Assembly (NCBI GenBank): GCA_029226975.1
Contig: JAQXZB010000108.1
Location: 1-34,406, forward strand
From: Clostridiales bacterium
GTDB lineage: Bacteria; Bacillota; Clostridia; UBA1381
DNA length: 34,406 bases
Reading direction: 5' to 3'
Shown here piece by piece: positions 17,053 through 25,985 of the stretch (positions are counted from its first letter, which is position 1; every line of letters begins with the position of its first letter). The position numbers and the translations under genes are program-made. The notes under the pieces were generated by a model. That model saw only the letters and a list, made by a program, of their open reading frames with translations, was not told the origin of the DNA and did not search any database.

Positions 17053-18054
17053 ATGAAAACAATTAAGAAACTGACTGCGATACTGTCATGTATAGCAGTC
17101 ACAGGCTCGTTGGCGGCAACTGTCGCAGCTGCGGAAAACGATGTCACTACGAATGTGACAATAAATGCCTATGCTATTGCCTGCGGTTACCAGAACTCTT
17201 GGGGAAATGATGGCTACAAAAATGATGGAAGTATACATCTCGGAGGAAGCTACACAGGCGATATAGTAGGTGCAATTGATACCGTCAAGTGGCCCGTAGC
17301 CGGTGGAGATGGTATAAAGTACAACGAAAAAGATGCGAAAAATAATCTTGACACAAACGTAAGCTATCTTAAGTTTACGCTTCCCGCAGAGGTAACGGCA
17401 AAAGATACATATACTCTTACTATGAAAGTCGGCGATTACGGTCATAATCAAAGACAAGCTAATATGGATATATTTGCGGCTATTGCGGATATGAACACAG
17501 CGGTTATGACTTCTACCCAAACGGCACCAGGTGATAACTGGACAACAATCACTTGGGCAACAAGACCTACAATAAGCGGTGTACAGACTGTAGCGACAGA
17601 CGTAGATACAACCAAAGGTAACACTGTTACACTTAACTTAACGAATGTTCTTATGGGAAGATCCGGAACGGTTACGGTTGCGCTGCTTAGTAAACCTAAC
17701 ACTACTACTACGACCGACAAGACGATGTCTGACTATTGGTTTACAGATGTTAATATAACGAGAACAGTGCCGGCAGCAGAACCAACCTTCACAGCATCAG
17801 TTGTACCGGACACTTTTTTCACAGTCAATGGTACCGGTGAATATGCAACCGAGACGGCGTCGGGCTTTATCGCAGAAATTACATCAGACAAGAGCGGTGC
17901 ATCGCCGACTTCATTGACCCTTTATGTTAACGAAGTTGATAAGGGTACACAGAATTTCAAAAATATAAGCGGTATTACCGGCAACATACATGTAGGCATT
18001 ATTGTATCGGGAATCATTAAAGATGAAAACGATATCAGTATGACTGTGAAATGA
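17053..18054 (+). CDS. Secreted DNRLRE/CBM96-like protein
   Basis: A 333-aa exported protein with a clear signal peptide (MKTIKKLTAILSCIAVTGSL, cleaved after ...VAAA). Residues ~30-240 resemble a DNRLRE/CBM96 beta-sandwich: SYLKFTLPAEV, then DNWTTITWATRPTISG, then a strand-rich end closing in DYWFTDVNITR. This fold binds carbohydrates in some proteins and is structural in others. Residues ~245-333 are a second small beta domain with no recognisable motif. AAAAGGAGG precedes the ATG. It lies 67 bases downstream of the giant hydrolase with no terminator between them, so co-transcription is likely. It may help hold substrate; no catalytic motif is seen. Confidence 0.75.
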   Translation: MKTIKKLTAILSCIAVTGSLAATVAAAENDVTTNVTINAYAIACGYQNSWGNDGYKNDGSIHLGGSYTGDIVGAIDTVKWPVAGGDGIKYNEKDAKNNLDTNVSYLKFTLPAEVTAKDTYTLTMKVGDYGHNQRQANMDIFAAIADMNTAVMTSTQTAPGDNWTTITWATRPTISGVQTVATDVDTTKGNTVTLNLTNVLMGRSGTVTVALLSKPNTTTTTDKTMSDYWFTDVNITRTVPAAEPTFTASVVPDTFFTVNGTGEYATETASGFIAEITSDKSGASPTSLTLYVNEVDKGTQNFKNISGITGNIHVGIIVSGIIKDENDISMTVK

Positions 18055-18072
18055 TAAAGGAGGTATGGGATT

Positions 18073-18237
18073 ATGAAAATGAATTTTGAAGCTCCGGAAA
18101 TAAAGATTGCACATTTTAAATGTAATCATGTGGTAACCACAAGCAGTGTTCCTGCTGTTGAACAAGCCTTGGCTCAGCTTCAGGGAAAAACGCCGGGCAG
18201 TATCACTGTACAAGAGATTCTTAAATTTGGGCTGTAG
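18073..18237 (+). CDS. Small protein of 54 aa, unknown function
   Basis: ATG 18073 opens a 54-codon frame starting MKMNFEAPEIKIAHFKC and ending ITVQEILKFGL. A strong AAAGGAGG sits 9 bases upstream, only 2 bases after the preceding stop codon, which argues for translation as the next cistron of the secreted-protein operon. There is no signal peptide and no membrane helix. The start resembles short clostridial proteins of the pattern 'xxPxIxIxxFxxxxVVTTSS', which I recall as common but uncharacterised. It could be a peptide precursor, a small regulator, or the shortened relic of a longer gene. I do not know its function. Confidence 0.55.
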   Translation: MKMNFEAPEIKIAHFKCNHVVTTSSVPAVEQALAQLQGKTPGSITVQEILKFGL

Positions 18238-18364
18238 GCGGGGACTTTGCAGTATCTGTCGATTGATTTTGCGGTTATATGAGTTTTATACAGTATCTCA
18301 TATGCGTCTGTGGCAATGCAGAATCGACAGGTGGATTACAGATAGGATTAAAAAAGTGATTAGT

Positions 18365-18758
18365 ATGAGAACGATTAAGGCTTCATGGGCAATTCTGCCG
18401 GTAATTTGCATGATGGCACAGCTTTTCACTGCCATGCCGGCTGTCACAGCGGCTGCCGATGTCGATATAATCGCTGTGGAAAAACTCCAAGTCGAGTATC
18501 AGACCAACCCTATCGGAATGGACAATACCGCTCCCCGCTTCAGCTGGACGCTGCAATGCGTCTGTTGGAGCGGGAAAAATATCCATCTTGGCTTTACAGC
18601 ATTAACCGGGGCGCTACCTGAAGACTGCGGACGGATACAGCGATACGCTTGACGGATTTGAAAACTGCAAACGCGTTAACGCGTTTCTGTGGGATGGCAT
18701 GAGCACCATGAAACAGCTCTGCGAACACAGCACAAAGGAAGTTGCTGACCAAAGCTAA
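18365..18758 (+). pseudogene. Decayed GH78 alpha-L-rhamnosidase
   Basis: Three pieces of a secreted rhamnosidase lie in three frames. From ATG 18365, frame 2 gives a signal peptide and the GH78 N-terminus (VEYQTNPIGMDNTAPRFSW). Frame 1 then gives REKYPSWLYSINRGAT near 18561-18617, matching the conserved YPSWLY...GAT(T) of the catalytic barrel. Frame 3 gives DGYSDTLDGFENCKRVNAFLWDGM and ends at TAA 18758. An intact enzyme would be around 900 residues or more, so most of the barrel is deleted and at least two frameshifts are present. The third piece resembles the C-terminus of the 2077-aa hydrolase upstream. The 127 bases before it (18238-18364) hold nothing I recognise. Confidence 0.8.
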
Positions 18759-18821
18759 GCTGAAAATATGCCGTTTCTGCGACGGCGAGGAAAATGTTAT
18801 GTAAACAGTATAAAAACAAAG

Positions 18822-18870
18822 CTCCTTGATGAAAAATATGGTAGAAGTAATTTTTATCAAGGGGTTTTTT
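18822..18870 (+). terminator. Rho-independent terminator of the AraC-controlled hydrolase operon
   Basis: CCTTGAT(g)AAAAAT pairs with ATTTTTATCAAGG, followed by GGTTTTTT at 18863-18870. It closes the transcription unit that begins at the 2077-aa hydrolase gene. The 114 bases to the next gene contain only a TATAAT at 18951. Confidence 0.8.
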
Positions 18871-18984
18871 CGATGAGAAATACCAAAAAACCTTATCAAA
18901 GAAGGCTAATGTATTAAAAACATATAGCAAAAGCATAAGCAGCCGCATATTATAATAATGGCATTAAAACCGGGAGGCGTTTTT

Positions 18985-19686
18985 ATGAAATTTTTGATTA
19001 TTGCGGGACATGGAGGGAGAGACAGCGGAGCGGTCGGAAACGGCTTTACCGAAGCGGAGCTTACACGGGAAGCAGCGGCTTTGCTCAAAAATGCGCTGGA
19101 TTTTTACGGCGAAGCTGAAATTGCCGATACCTCTTTAAACTGGTTTGAGTATTTAAAGACAAACAGCCACAGCTTTGTCGGATATGATTACGTTTTGGAG
19201 CTGCACTTTAACTCCGGCGGCGGCAGTGGTACGGAAATATATGTGACACCTTGGGAGAGCGGGGTTACTGTAGAAGAAGCTGTTGTTAAAAACATATGTG
19301 CCGCGGCGGGCTGGAAAAACCGGGGAGTGAAGGTAAATAACTGGAATGTCATATCAGAGGTAAAGCGTCAGGGCGTGAGTGCCGCGCTTTTGGAGATATG
19401 CTTTATTGACAGCCCGGCGGATATGGAAATATATGAAAATAAAAAGCGGGAGCTTATGGAAGCGGCTGCGGCGGGAATTGCCGAGGGCTTCGGATTGGAG
19501 GGAAGCGTTATGGAGGTATTTAAGGATTTGAACGGACACTATGCAAAACAGCATATAAACGAGCTTAAAGCAATGGGTGTAGTAAACGGCGACGGCAGCG
19601 GAAATTTCAACCCGGACGAAAAAATCACCCGTGCCGATGCGGCAATAATGGTCAGAAATGCGATAAGGTATATCACAGGAAAATAG
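18985..19686 (+). CDS. N-acetylmuramoyl-L-alanine amidase (Amidase_3) with one SLH motif
   Basis: A 233-aa zinc amidase that cleaves the MurNAc-L-Ala bond of peptidoglycan. The Amidase_3 metal ligands and acid are visible: His in IIAGHGG, Glu in GFTEAELT, His in LELHFNS, and catalytic Glu in AALLEICFID. After residue ~185 a single SLH module follows (VFKDLNGHYAKQHINELKAM... ending EKITRADAAIMVRNAI). There is no signal peptide; the catalytic domain starts at residue 2, as in phage endolysins and some clostridial germination or lysis enzymes. ATG 18985 is chosen over ATG 18958 because GGGAGG lies 7 bases upstream and a TATAAT at 18951 would start the transcript after 18958. It is a single-gene unit ending at a terminator. 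Confidence 0.87.
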   Translation: MKFLIIAGHGGRDSGAVGNGFTEAELTREAAALLKNALDFYGEAEIADTSLNWFEYLKTNSHSFVGYDYVLELHFNSGGGSGTEIYVTPWESGVTVEEAVVKNICAAAGWKNRGVKVNNWNVISEVKRQGVSAALLEICFIDSPADMEIYENKKRELMEAAAAGIAEGFGLEGSVMEVFKDLNGHYAKQHINELKAMGVVNGDGSGNFNPDEKITRADAAIMVRNAIRYITGK

Positions 19687-19687
19687 C

Positions 19688-19724
19688 AAAAAGGGGAGGG
19701 CAAAATCCATGCCGCTCCCCGTTT
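19688..19724. terminator. Bidirectional terminator between amidase and thiC
   Basis: GGGGAG-GGC and GCC-G-CTCCCC form the stem. On the minus strand it is followed by a run of T (CTCCCCTTTTTG), serving thiC; on the plus strand only GTTT follows. Confidence 0.7.
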
Positions 19725-19740
19725 GCGTATAAAATGATTT

Positions 19741-21063
19741 TTACTGAACATCAACCTTTTCGCCGGACAGGATTTTGTTCATTGTCCTTGCCGCACACAT
19801 CTTGCCGCACATGGAGCAGGTGTGCTTTTCCTCGGGAGGAAGCTCGTTATAGTATCTTTGGGGCTTCTCAGGCTCAATCGCGTATTGGAACATTTCCTCC
19901 CAGCATACGCGGCGGCGGGCGTCGCTCATTTTATTGTCTATATCCCTTGCGCCGGGTATGCCCTTGGCAATATCACCGGCGTGTGCCGCAATCTTGGCGG
20001 CTACGATGCCCTCTTTAACATCATCGGCGTTGGGCAGCCGCAAATGCTCCGCAGGAGTAACGTAGCACAGGAAATCCGCGCCGTTTGCCGCTGCAACTGC
20101 ACCGCCTATTGCGGAGGTTATGTGGTCATAGCCCGGTGCAATATCCGTTACCAGAGGACCTAACACATAAAAGGGTGCGTTATGGCAAAGCCGCTTTTCA
20201 AGCTTCATGTTTGCGGCAATTTCGTCTATTGCCATGTGACCGGGACCCTCGATCATTACCTGAACATTCTTTTCCCATGCGCGCTTTGTCAAAAGCCCTA
20301 ACTCCACAAGCTCGGTTATCTGTGCCGCGTCGGTGGAATCATGAGTTGAGCCGGGACGGCAGGCGTCGCCCAAGCTTATGGTAACATCGTATTTTGCCAG
20401 AATATCCAAAACCTCATCGTAAAATTCATACCAGGGATTTTCATTTCCCGTCATTTCCATCCATGCAAATATCAGTGAACCGCCTCTTGAAACTATGTTT
20501 GTAATGCGGCCGCCGTCCTTTTTTGCGGCTTTAAAGATTTCGGCAGTTCTGCGGTTTATTCCGGCATGAATTGTCATAAAATCCACGCCCTCCCGCGCGT
20601 GAGCCTCAATAACACTTAAAAATTCCTCGGCGGTAATATCTGCAAGCTCCTTGTCAAGATAGCCCACCGCATCATACATGGGCACAGTGCCTATCATCGC
20701 CGGACAGGTGTTTATAAGCTGCTGTCTGAAATCATGGGTTTTACCGTAGCAGCTTAAATCCATTATAGCCTCGGCGTTCATCTTAACAGCCATGTCAACC
20801 TTTGCCATTTCAAGGCTGTAGTCGGTGCAGTCCTTTGAAATGCCGAGATTTACGTTTATTTTGGTTTTAAGCCCCTCGCCGATACCCTCCGGCGAAAGAG
20901 CGGTGTGCATTTTATTTGCGGGTATTACAACCGTGCCGCGGGCAATTCTTTCCCGCAAAAGCTCAACGTCTATATCCTCCTTTGCCGAAACAATTTCCAT
21001 TTCCGGGGTTATGATGCCTTTTTTTGCGGCATCCATCTGCGTTGTATAAGTCATATACATCAT
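19741..21063 (-). CDS. thiC: Phosphomethylpyrimidine synthase ThiC
   Basis: A 440-aa radical-SAM-type enzyme that rearranges aminoimidazole ribotide into the HMP-phosphate pyrimidine of thiamine. Family landmarks are present throughout: [27 protein letters not shown]-like [46 protein letters not shown], and [21 protein letters not shown]. The cluster-binding Cys motif is near the C-terminus in [11 protein letters not shown], spaced C-x2-C-x3-C. It stands alone, without other thi genes, and is controlled by the TPP riboswitch directly upstream. The ATG at 21063 follows GAAAGGATG, giving AAAGGA as ribosome site. Confidence 0.95.
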   Translation of the reverse strand: MMYMTYTTQMDAAKKGIITPEMEIVSAKEDIDVELLRERIARGTVVIPANKMHTALSPEGIGEGLKTKINVNLGISKDCTDYSLEMAKVDMAVKMNAEAIMDLSCYGKTHDFRQQLINTCPAMIGTVPMYDAVGYLDKELADITAEEFLSVIEAHAREGVDFMTIHAGINRRTAEIFKAAKKDGGRITNIVSRGGSLIFAWMEMTGNENPWYEFYDEVLDILAKYDVTISLGDACRPGSTHDSTDAAQITELVELGLLTKRAWEKNVQVMIEGPGHMAIDEIAANMKLEKRLCHNAPFYVLGPLVTDIAPGYDHITSAIGGAVAAANGADFLCYVTPAEHLRLPNADDVKEGIVAAKIAAHAGDIAKGIPGARDIDNKMSDARRRVCWEEMFQYAIEPEKPQRYYNELPPEEKHTCSMCGKMCAARTMNKILSGEKVDVQ

Positions 21064-21069
21064 CCTTTC

Positions 21070-21097
21070 AAAAAAAGGACAGCCTCAATGCTGTCCG
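21070..21097 (-). terminator. Terminator of the TPP riboswitch expression platform
   Basis: On the minus strand GGACAGC pairs with GCTGTCC around a 6-base loop and is followed by seven T. It lies between the aptamer and the thiC start, so ligand-bound RNA would terminate here. Confidence 0.88.
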
Positions 21098-21111
21098 TAA
21101 AAATCAAAATG

Positions 21112-21197
21112 TTTTCCTACGCCGGCATTATCCGAATCAGGTTACGGGTCGGAATTAACAATTCCCTCTCAGCCTGTCGCACAAGCTCCCCTTGTCA
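21112..21197 (-). promoter_or_regulatory. TPP riboswitch (THI element) upstream of thiC
   Basis: Read on the minus strand the aptamer core is GGGGAGC, GGCTGAGAGGG, GACCC, AACCTGATTCGGATAATG, then CCGGCGTAGGA, in the order of the conserved thi box. Binding of thiamine pyrophosphate is expected to favour the terminator that follows and switch thiC off. Confidence 0.96.
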
Positions 21198-21203
21198 ACA
21201 TAC

Positions 21204-21232
21204 AGTATATCATAAAAACGCGGCTTTTGCAA
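21204..21232 (-). promoter_or_regulatory. Promoter of the thiC riboswitch transcript
   Basis: On the minus strand TTGCAA (21232-21227) and TATACT (21209-21204) are 17 bases apart, placing the transcript start at about 21197, the beginning of the aptamer. Confidence 0.7.
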
Positions 21233-21262
21233 GGGGAATTTAATAATATTTACAAATATATC

Positions 21263-21297
21263 AAAAAAAACGCCCTCGGTATAAATACCGAGAGGGT
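21263..21297 (-). terminator. Terminator of typA
   Basis: On the minus strand CTCGGTA pairs with TACCGAG, extended by further C-G pairs, and is followed by eight T. It starts about ten bases after the typA stop codon. Confidence 0.85.
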
Positions 21298-21305
21298 TTT
21301 TGGGT

Positions 21306-23135
21306 TTAGAGCTGCTTTCTTGAGTTGGCTTTTGCTCTTAAATCGGTTTTTAAAATTCTCTTTCTCATTCTGAGGTTTTCGGGAGTAACTTCCAAAAGCT
21401 CATCGTCCGCTATAAAATCTAAACACTGCTCAAGGCTCATCTGCTTTGGCGGGGTAAGCTTTAAGGCATCGTCCGAGCCGGAAGCGCGGGTGTTGGTGGC
21501 GTGTTTTCTCTTGCACACGTTTATTACAATATCCTCAAGTCTTGCGTTCTCGCCGACAATCATTCCCTCATAAACCTTTACGCCGGGACCTATAAAGAGA
21601 GTGCCGCGCTCCTGGGCATTGTAAAGCCCGTAGGTGATTGATTCGCCGTCCTCCCAGGCGATTATTGCACCGCGGTTTCTGCCGGCAAAATCGCCGCGGT
21701 ACGGCTCATAACATTCAAGAATACTGTTTACGATGGCAGTGCCCTTTGTGGCGGTCATAAGCTCGCTTCTGAAACCTATAAGTCCGCGGGAGGGAATGAG
21801 AAATTCAAGCCGGGTGTAATTCATTGCCGCCGGAGACATATTGGTCATTTCGCCCTTTCTTGCCGTAACACTTTCCATTACAACGCCGTTGTATTCGTCC
21901 GGCACGTCTACGGTAAGGCGCTCGATAGGCTCGCATTTTACTCCGTCAATCTCCTTGTAGATAACAACGGGGTTTGATACCTGAAACTCATAGCCCTCGC
22001 GGCGCATATTCTCTATAAGTACGGAAAGATGCAGTTCGCCGCGTCCCGATACGGTAAAGGCTTCGGTTGAGTCCGTTTCCTCAACTCTCAGGCTGACGTT
22101 TGAGTCAAGCTCTCTGAATAATCTGTCGCGCAGATGCCGCGAGGTGACAAATTTTCCCTCTTTTCCGGCAAAGGGGCTGTCATTGACGCTGAAGGTCATT
22201 GATAAAACCGGGTCATCAATCTTAACGAAGGGCAGCGGCTCGGGATGCTCCGGGTCGCAGACGGTTTCGCCTATGTTTATATCGGAAATACCGGATATTG
22301 CAACAACATCTCCCGCGCCGACCTCGTCTGCAACAGCCTTGTTAAGCGCTTCAAAGGTATACAGCTTGGTTGCCTTTGCGCGAGTGGTTGAGCCGTCGGG
22401 TCTGCATACCGTAATCGGCATATTTGTAGTAATTTTTCCTCTTTCAATCTTGCCTACGGCAATTCTTCCGGTGTATTCGTCATAATCGATGTTTGATACA
22501 AGCATCTGAAAAGGTCCGTCATCATCACAGTCGGGGCAGGGAATGGCGTTTACTATAAGCTCGAAAAGCTCCGTTAAATCATCGTTGGGCTGTTCGGGAT
22601 TATATTCGGCTGTTGCCCAGCCGTCTCTGCCCGATGCATATATTACCGGGGTGTCAAGCTGTTCCTCGCTTGCGTCAAGGTCGATAAACAGTTCAAGCAC
22701 CTCGTCAACAACCTCATAAGGCCGCGCGTTGGGACGGTCAACCTTGTTTACAACAATTATCGGCTTTAAATCAAGGGCAAGTGCCTTTGAAAGGACAAAC
22801 CGAGTCTGGGGCATACAGCCCTCAAAGGCGTCTACCAAAAGCAGAACGCCGTCCGCCATTTCCAATGCGCGTTCCACCTCGCCGCCGAAGTCCGCATGTC
22901 CCGGCGTATCTATTATATTTATTTTTGTACCCTTATAATAAAGTGATGTGTTTTTTGCAAGAATGGTAATTCCGCGTTCGCGCTCCAAATCATTTGAGTC
23001 CATAACGCGCTCGTCCACAACCTCATTGTCCCTGAAAATTCCGCTCTGCTCCAGCATCGCGTCCACAAGCGTTGTTTTGCCGTGGTCAACATGGGCGATT
23101 ATGGCAATATTTCTTATGTTTTCTCTGCTTATCAT
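21306..23135 (-). CDS. typA: Translational GTPase TypA/BipA
   Basis: A 609-aa EF-G-like GTPase, the usual length for TypA, involved in 50S ribosome assembly and stress adaptation. G-domain motifs: AHVDHGKTT (P-loop), RERGITI (switch I), DTPGHADF (G3), NKVD (G4). The BipA-specific C-terminal domain follows, with [20 protein letters not shown], in parts, and [19 protein letters not shown], in parts. ATG 23135 has AGAGGT 7 bases upstream. Its own promoter and terminator make it a single-gene unit, directly next to a second translational GTPase. Confidence 0.95.
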   Translation of the reverse strand: MISRENIRNIAIIAHVDHGKTTLVDAMLEQSGIFRDNEVVDERVMDSNDLERERGITILAKNTSLYYKGTKINIIDTPGHADFGGEVERALEMADGVLLLVDAFEGCMPQTRFVLSKALALDLKPIIVVNKVDRPNARPYEVVDEVLELFIDLDASEEQLDTPVIYASGRDGWATAEYNPEQPNDDLTELFELIVNAIPCPDCDDDGPFQMLVSNIDYDEYTGRIAVGKIERGKITTNMPITVCRPDGSTTRAKATKLYTFEALNKAVADEVGAGDVVAISGISDINIGETVCDPEHPEPLPFVKIDDPVLSMTFSVNDSPFAGKEGKFVTSRHLRDRLFRELDSNVSLRVEETDSTEAFTVSGRGELHLSVLIENMRREGYEFQVSNPVVIYKEIDGVKCEPIERLTVDVPDEYNGVVMESVTARKGEMTNMSPAAMNYTRLEFLIPSRGLIGFRSELMTATKGTAIVNSILECYEPYRGDFAGRNRGAIIAWEDGESITYGLYNAQERGTLFIGPGVKVYEGMIVGENARLEDIVINVCKRKHATNTRASGSDDALKLTPPKQMSLEQCLDFIADDELLEVTPENLRMRKRILKTDLRAKANSRKQL

Positions 23136-23183
23136 GCAATATACCTCTGTTTCTTTTAAATTTCTCGTTTTTTCTCATTCTGT

Positions 23184-23212
23184 ATTATACACCGCTTTTT
23201 TTGTATTTACAA
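23184..23212 (-). promoter_or_regulatory. Promoter of typA
   Basis: On the minus strand TTGTAA (23212-23207) and TATAAT (23189-23184) are separated by 17 bases, about 50 bases upstream of the start codon. Confidence 0.65.
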
Positions 23213-23281
23213 TATTTTGGAGTTAATTTTGTGCAAGTATTAAAAAATGCACCGAAACATCGGTATTTTCTCGGCAATTTG

Positions 23282-25852
23282 TTAAAACCGCATTGTTCGG
23301 ATAAATTCCCGTATTTCCTGCTCCGCCTGTTCCACCTCATCGCGAAATTCCTGTGCCGAAACGCGTATGGCACCGCTGCCGAGTATGATGAGCTGTTCGA
23401 GAGCGTCCGAGGTGGCAACCCGTACCCGACGCTTCCGGCCTAACTTATGGGCGGTTTTTTCTATATACATATCCGCGGTTTCCGCTTCCTTGGTATATAC
23501 CACGCTGATATTATGGATTTTTTCCACCTCGCCGGGATTTCCCTTTACCTTATACGCGTCAAAAACCAGTATAAGCTCACACTGCCTGTAGCCCTGATAA
23601 TTGCACAGCTTGTCGATGAGCATACCGCGCGCGGCTTCAAGGCTTTGTTCGGCAGCCTTTTTTGTATCCTCCCATGCAAAGATTATATTGTAGCCGTCAA
23701 CGAGAAGATATTCAGGTCCCTTGGGTATCGGGGAGACCTTTGTTTTCTTTTTGGGAGCGGGCTCGCGGCGGGTTTGAAGCGCATGATATTTGTCACTCTT
23801 TATTGAGCCGTAAGTCTTTTCAAAAATCCGCATAAGCTCCTTATCGCTTGCGGCACTGTCAAGATATGCGCTGACCCGCGCGCCCACGTCCGGCTCCTCC
23901 TCTTCCTCCGGCTCAAAGCTTATTCCCGTATCTATATGCATATAATCGCGCACCTTATCCCATTTTACGACAAATCCGGCACCGTGGGAGCAGAATACGG
24001 AATCGGCGGGATTTTCCAAATCATTGTCGCTGTTGTAGCCGATTTCTTCGATTACTTGTTCGGGATTGTGACATTCCTCATAGCCCTTGGGCAGACAGAT
24101 AAGCCGTCCTCGGCCGCCGGTGTAGCCGATGACCTCCCGGTGATAATCCCGCATTTCAAAAACCGGGGCGGCGCCTGTGATGACCGCCCGTTCGTCAAGC
24201 GTTTCGGGGGGATTAAAACGTCCGCTCATTCGCTGTATGTCCGTAAGAGCGCGTCCGACACATTCTTGCGGAACTTCAAGCCTAAATTCATACCATGGCT
24301 CCAAAAGAACGCTCTCGGCGCATTTTAAGCCATGGCGTACGGCGCGGTATGTTGCCTGTCTGAAATCTCCGCCTTCCGTATGCTTTTGATGAGCGCGCCC
24401 GGCTATCAGGGTGATGTTTATATCCGTTATGGGAGAGCCGGTAAGAGTGCCGATATGCTGTTTTTCCTCAAGATGCGTAAGTATCAGCCGCTGCCAGTTT
24501 CTGTCAAGCTCGTCCTCGGGGCAGTCGCTGTAAAAATGCAGTCCGCTGCCGCGCTTGGCAGGCTCTAAGAGCAGATGCACTTCGGCATAATGGCGAAGAG
24601 GCTCGTAATGTCCGATTCCCTCTGCGGGAGCGGCAATGGTTTCTTTATAAGCAATGCTGCCCCGGCCGAAGGTGACATTCATGCCGAACCGCTCGGCAAT
24701 CAGCCGCTGCAAAACTTCAAGCTGTATTTCGCCCATCAGCCGAACCTGTATTTCGTGAAGCTGCTCGTTCCAGAGAATATGCAGCTGCGGATCCTCGTCC
24801 TCAAGCTTTTTAAGCTCGCTAAGCGACTTTGCAATATCCGCACCATCGGGAAGAATTATGCTGTAGGATAAAACCGGCTCAAGCAGGGCAGGCTCGGAGT
24901 CGCTTTGCGCACCCAAGCCCTCGCCGGGATAGGTTTGAGTAAGTCCGGTTACGGCGCAGACGCTCCCTGAGGGGGCTTCATCAACGGCAATGAATTTGGC
25001 ACCGGAATATATGCGTATTTGATTTACCTTCTCGGACCACTTATCACGTCCGTTTCGGGTGCCGCAAAGCAGGTCGCGGACACGCAAAGTACCGCCGGTG
25101 ATTTTCATATGCGTAAGCCGTCTGCCCTGTTCGTCCTCCGAAAGCTTAAACACCTTTGCGCCGAAGCTTTCGCCGACAACAGGATTTTTTGTGTATTCGT
25201 CAAAGCCTTTCATAAATTCACTCACGCCATCAAGCTTTAGGGCAGAGCCGAAATAGCAGGGGAAAAGCTGACGCTTGCATATTGCCGAGCGTATATCGCG
25301 GATATTGGGAACGCCGTTTTCAAGATAGCCGTTCATAAGCTGTTCACTGCACATTGCCATATCCTCATAAAGGCCCTCCTTATCGGTAAAATCCACACAG
25401 CAATCGCCGAGACGGCTCTTTATCATACTCATCAATTCTTCATGGGAGAATGAGGAAATGTCGGTTTTATTTACAAAAATAAACACCCCAACATTATAGC
25501 GCTCCAAAAGCCGCCACAGTGTTTCGGTATGGGTCTGAACACCGTCTGAGGCGCTTATGACAAGTACGGCGTAATCCAAAACCTGAAGTGTTCGTTCGGT
25601 TTCAGCCGAAAAGTCAACATGACCGGGAGTGTCCAGTAAAGTAAGCTCCATATCGCCGAAGCTCATTACCGCCTGCTTGGAAAAAATCGTTATTCCCCGG
25701 TCGCGCTCTATTTCATTGGTGTCGAGAAACGCGTCTTTGTGATCCACCCTGCCGAGGGTACGGATTTCACCGGCTGTGTAGAGCATTGCCTCGGAAAGTG
25801 TTGTCTTGCCGGAGTCAACATGGGCAAGAATACCTGTTACAAGTCTTTTCAT
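23282..25852 (-). CDS. EF-G/Tet(M)-like translational GTPase fused to a C-terminal NYN (YacP-like) nuclease domain
   Basis: An 856-aa protein. Residues 1-~625 have the layout of ribosomal-protection/EF-G GTPases: AHVDSGKTTLSEAML, RDRGITIFSK, DTPGHVDF, NKTD, then domains II-V (ALLEPVLSYSIILPD in parts; SVLLEPWYEFRLEVPQECVG in part). A charged linker of about 80 residues leads to a NYN domain in the last ~150 residues: LLVDGYNIIFAW, LILVFDAYKVKG, EAETADMYIEK, VATSDALEQ, with the acidic residues of this PIN-like RNase fold in place. The second ATG (25852) is chosen because AAAGGA is only 2 bases from the first ATG (25858) and 8 from the second. Whether it gives tetracycline resistance is doubtful: domain IV lacks a Tet(M)-like YSPVS loop. 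It likely acts on ribosomes and may cut RNA. Confidence 0.85.
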   Translation of the reverse strand: MKRLVTGILAHVDSGKTTLSEAMLYTAGEIRTLGRVDHKDAFLDTNEIERDRGITIFSKQAVMSFGDMELTLLDTPGHVDFSAETERTLQVLDYAVLVISASDGVQTHTETLWRLLERYNVGVFIFVNKTDISSFSHEELMSMIKSRLGDCCVDFTDKEGLYEDMAMCSEQLMNGYLENGVPNIRDIRSAICKRQLFPCYFGSALKLDGVSEFMKGFDEYTKNPVVGESFGAKVFKLSEDEQGRRLTHMKITGGTLRVRDLLCGTRNGRDKWSEKVNQIRIYSGAKFIAVDEAPSGSVCAVTGLTQTYPGEGLGAQSDSEPALLEPVLSYSIILPDGADIAKSLSELKKLEDEDPQLHILWNEQLHEIQVRLMGEIQLEVLQRLIAERFGMNVTFGRGSIAYKETIAAPAEGIGHYEPLRHYAEVHLLLEPAKRGSGLHFYSDCPEDELDRNWQRLILTHLEEKQHIGTLTGSPITDINITLIAGRAHQKHTEGGDFRQATYRAVRHGLKCAESVLLEPWYEFRLEVPQECVGRALTDIQRMSGRFNPPETLDERAVITGAAPVFEMRDYHREVIGYTGGRGRLICLPKGYEECHNPEQVIEEIGYNSDNDLENPADSVFCSHGAGFVVKWDKVRDYMHIDTGISFEPEEEEEPDVGARVSAYLDSAASDKELMRIFEKTYGSIKSDKYHALQTRREPAPKKKTKVSPIPKGPEYLLVDGYNIIFAWEDTKKAAEQSLEAARGMLIDKLCNYQGYRQCELILVFDAYKVKGNPGEVEKIHNISVVYTKEAETADMYIEKTAHKLGRKRRVRVATSDALEQLIILGSGAIRVSAQEFRDEVEQAEQEIREFIRTMRF

Positions 25853-25887
25853 TGACATTGTCCTTTCGCTAAATTGTCTTTATATGA

Positions 25888-25916
25888 ATTATACCACATT
25901 GCCGCGCTGCAGTCAA
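25888..25916 (-). promoter_or_regulatory. Promoter of the GTPase-NYN fusion gene
   Basis: On the minus strand TTGACT (25916-25911), 17 bases, TATAAT (25893-25888). The predicted 5' leader is only about 30 bases, with no room for an attenuator of the kind found before many tet(M) genes. Confidence 0.78.
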
Positions 25917-25985
25917 CAGCGGTGTTCACTTGAAATTCTTTCTTTATTTTTTATCAAAAATTATGTGTAATTTGCTGATAAATTA

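Noticed and set aside
18146-18364. Long upstream extension of the frame containing the GH78 relic
   Set aside because: It runs through the 54-aa cistron in another frame and no ribosome site supports it; the signal peptide begins at 18365.
19734-20384. Plus-strand frames opposite thiC
   Set aside because: They are antisense to conserved ThiC codons and carry no domain signal.
23282-25852. Calling this gene a tetracycline resistance determinant
   Set aside because: The G-domain is similar, but the Tet(M)-type domain IV loop is not seen, a NYN domain is fused, and no mobile element or attenuator is nearby.
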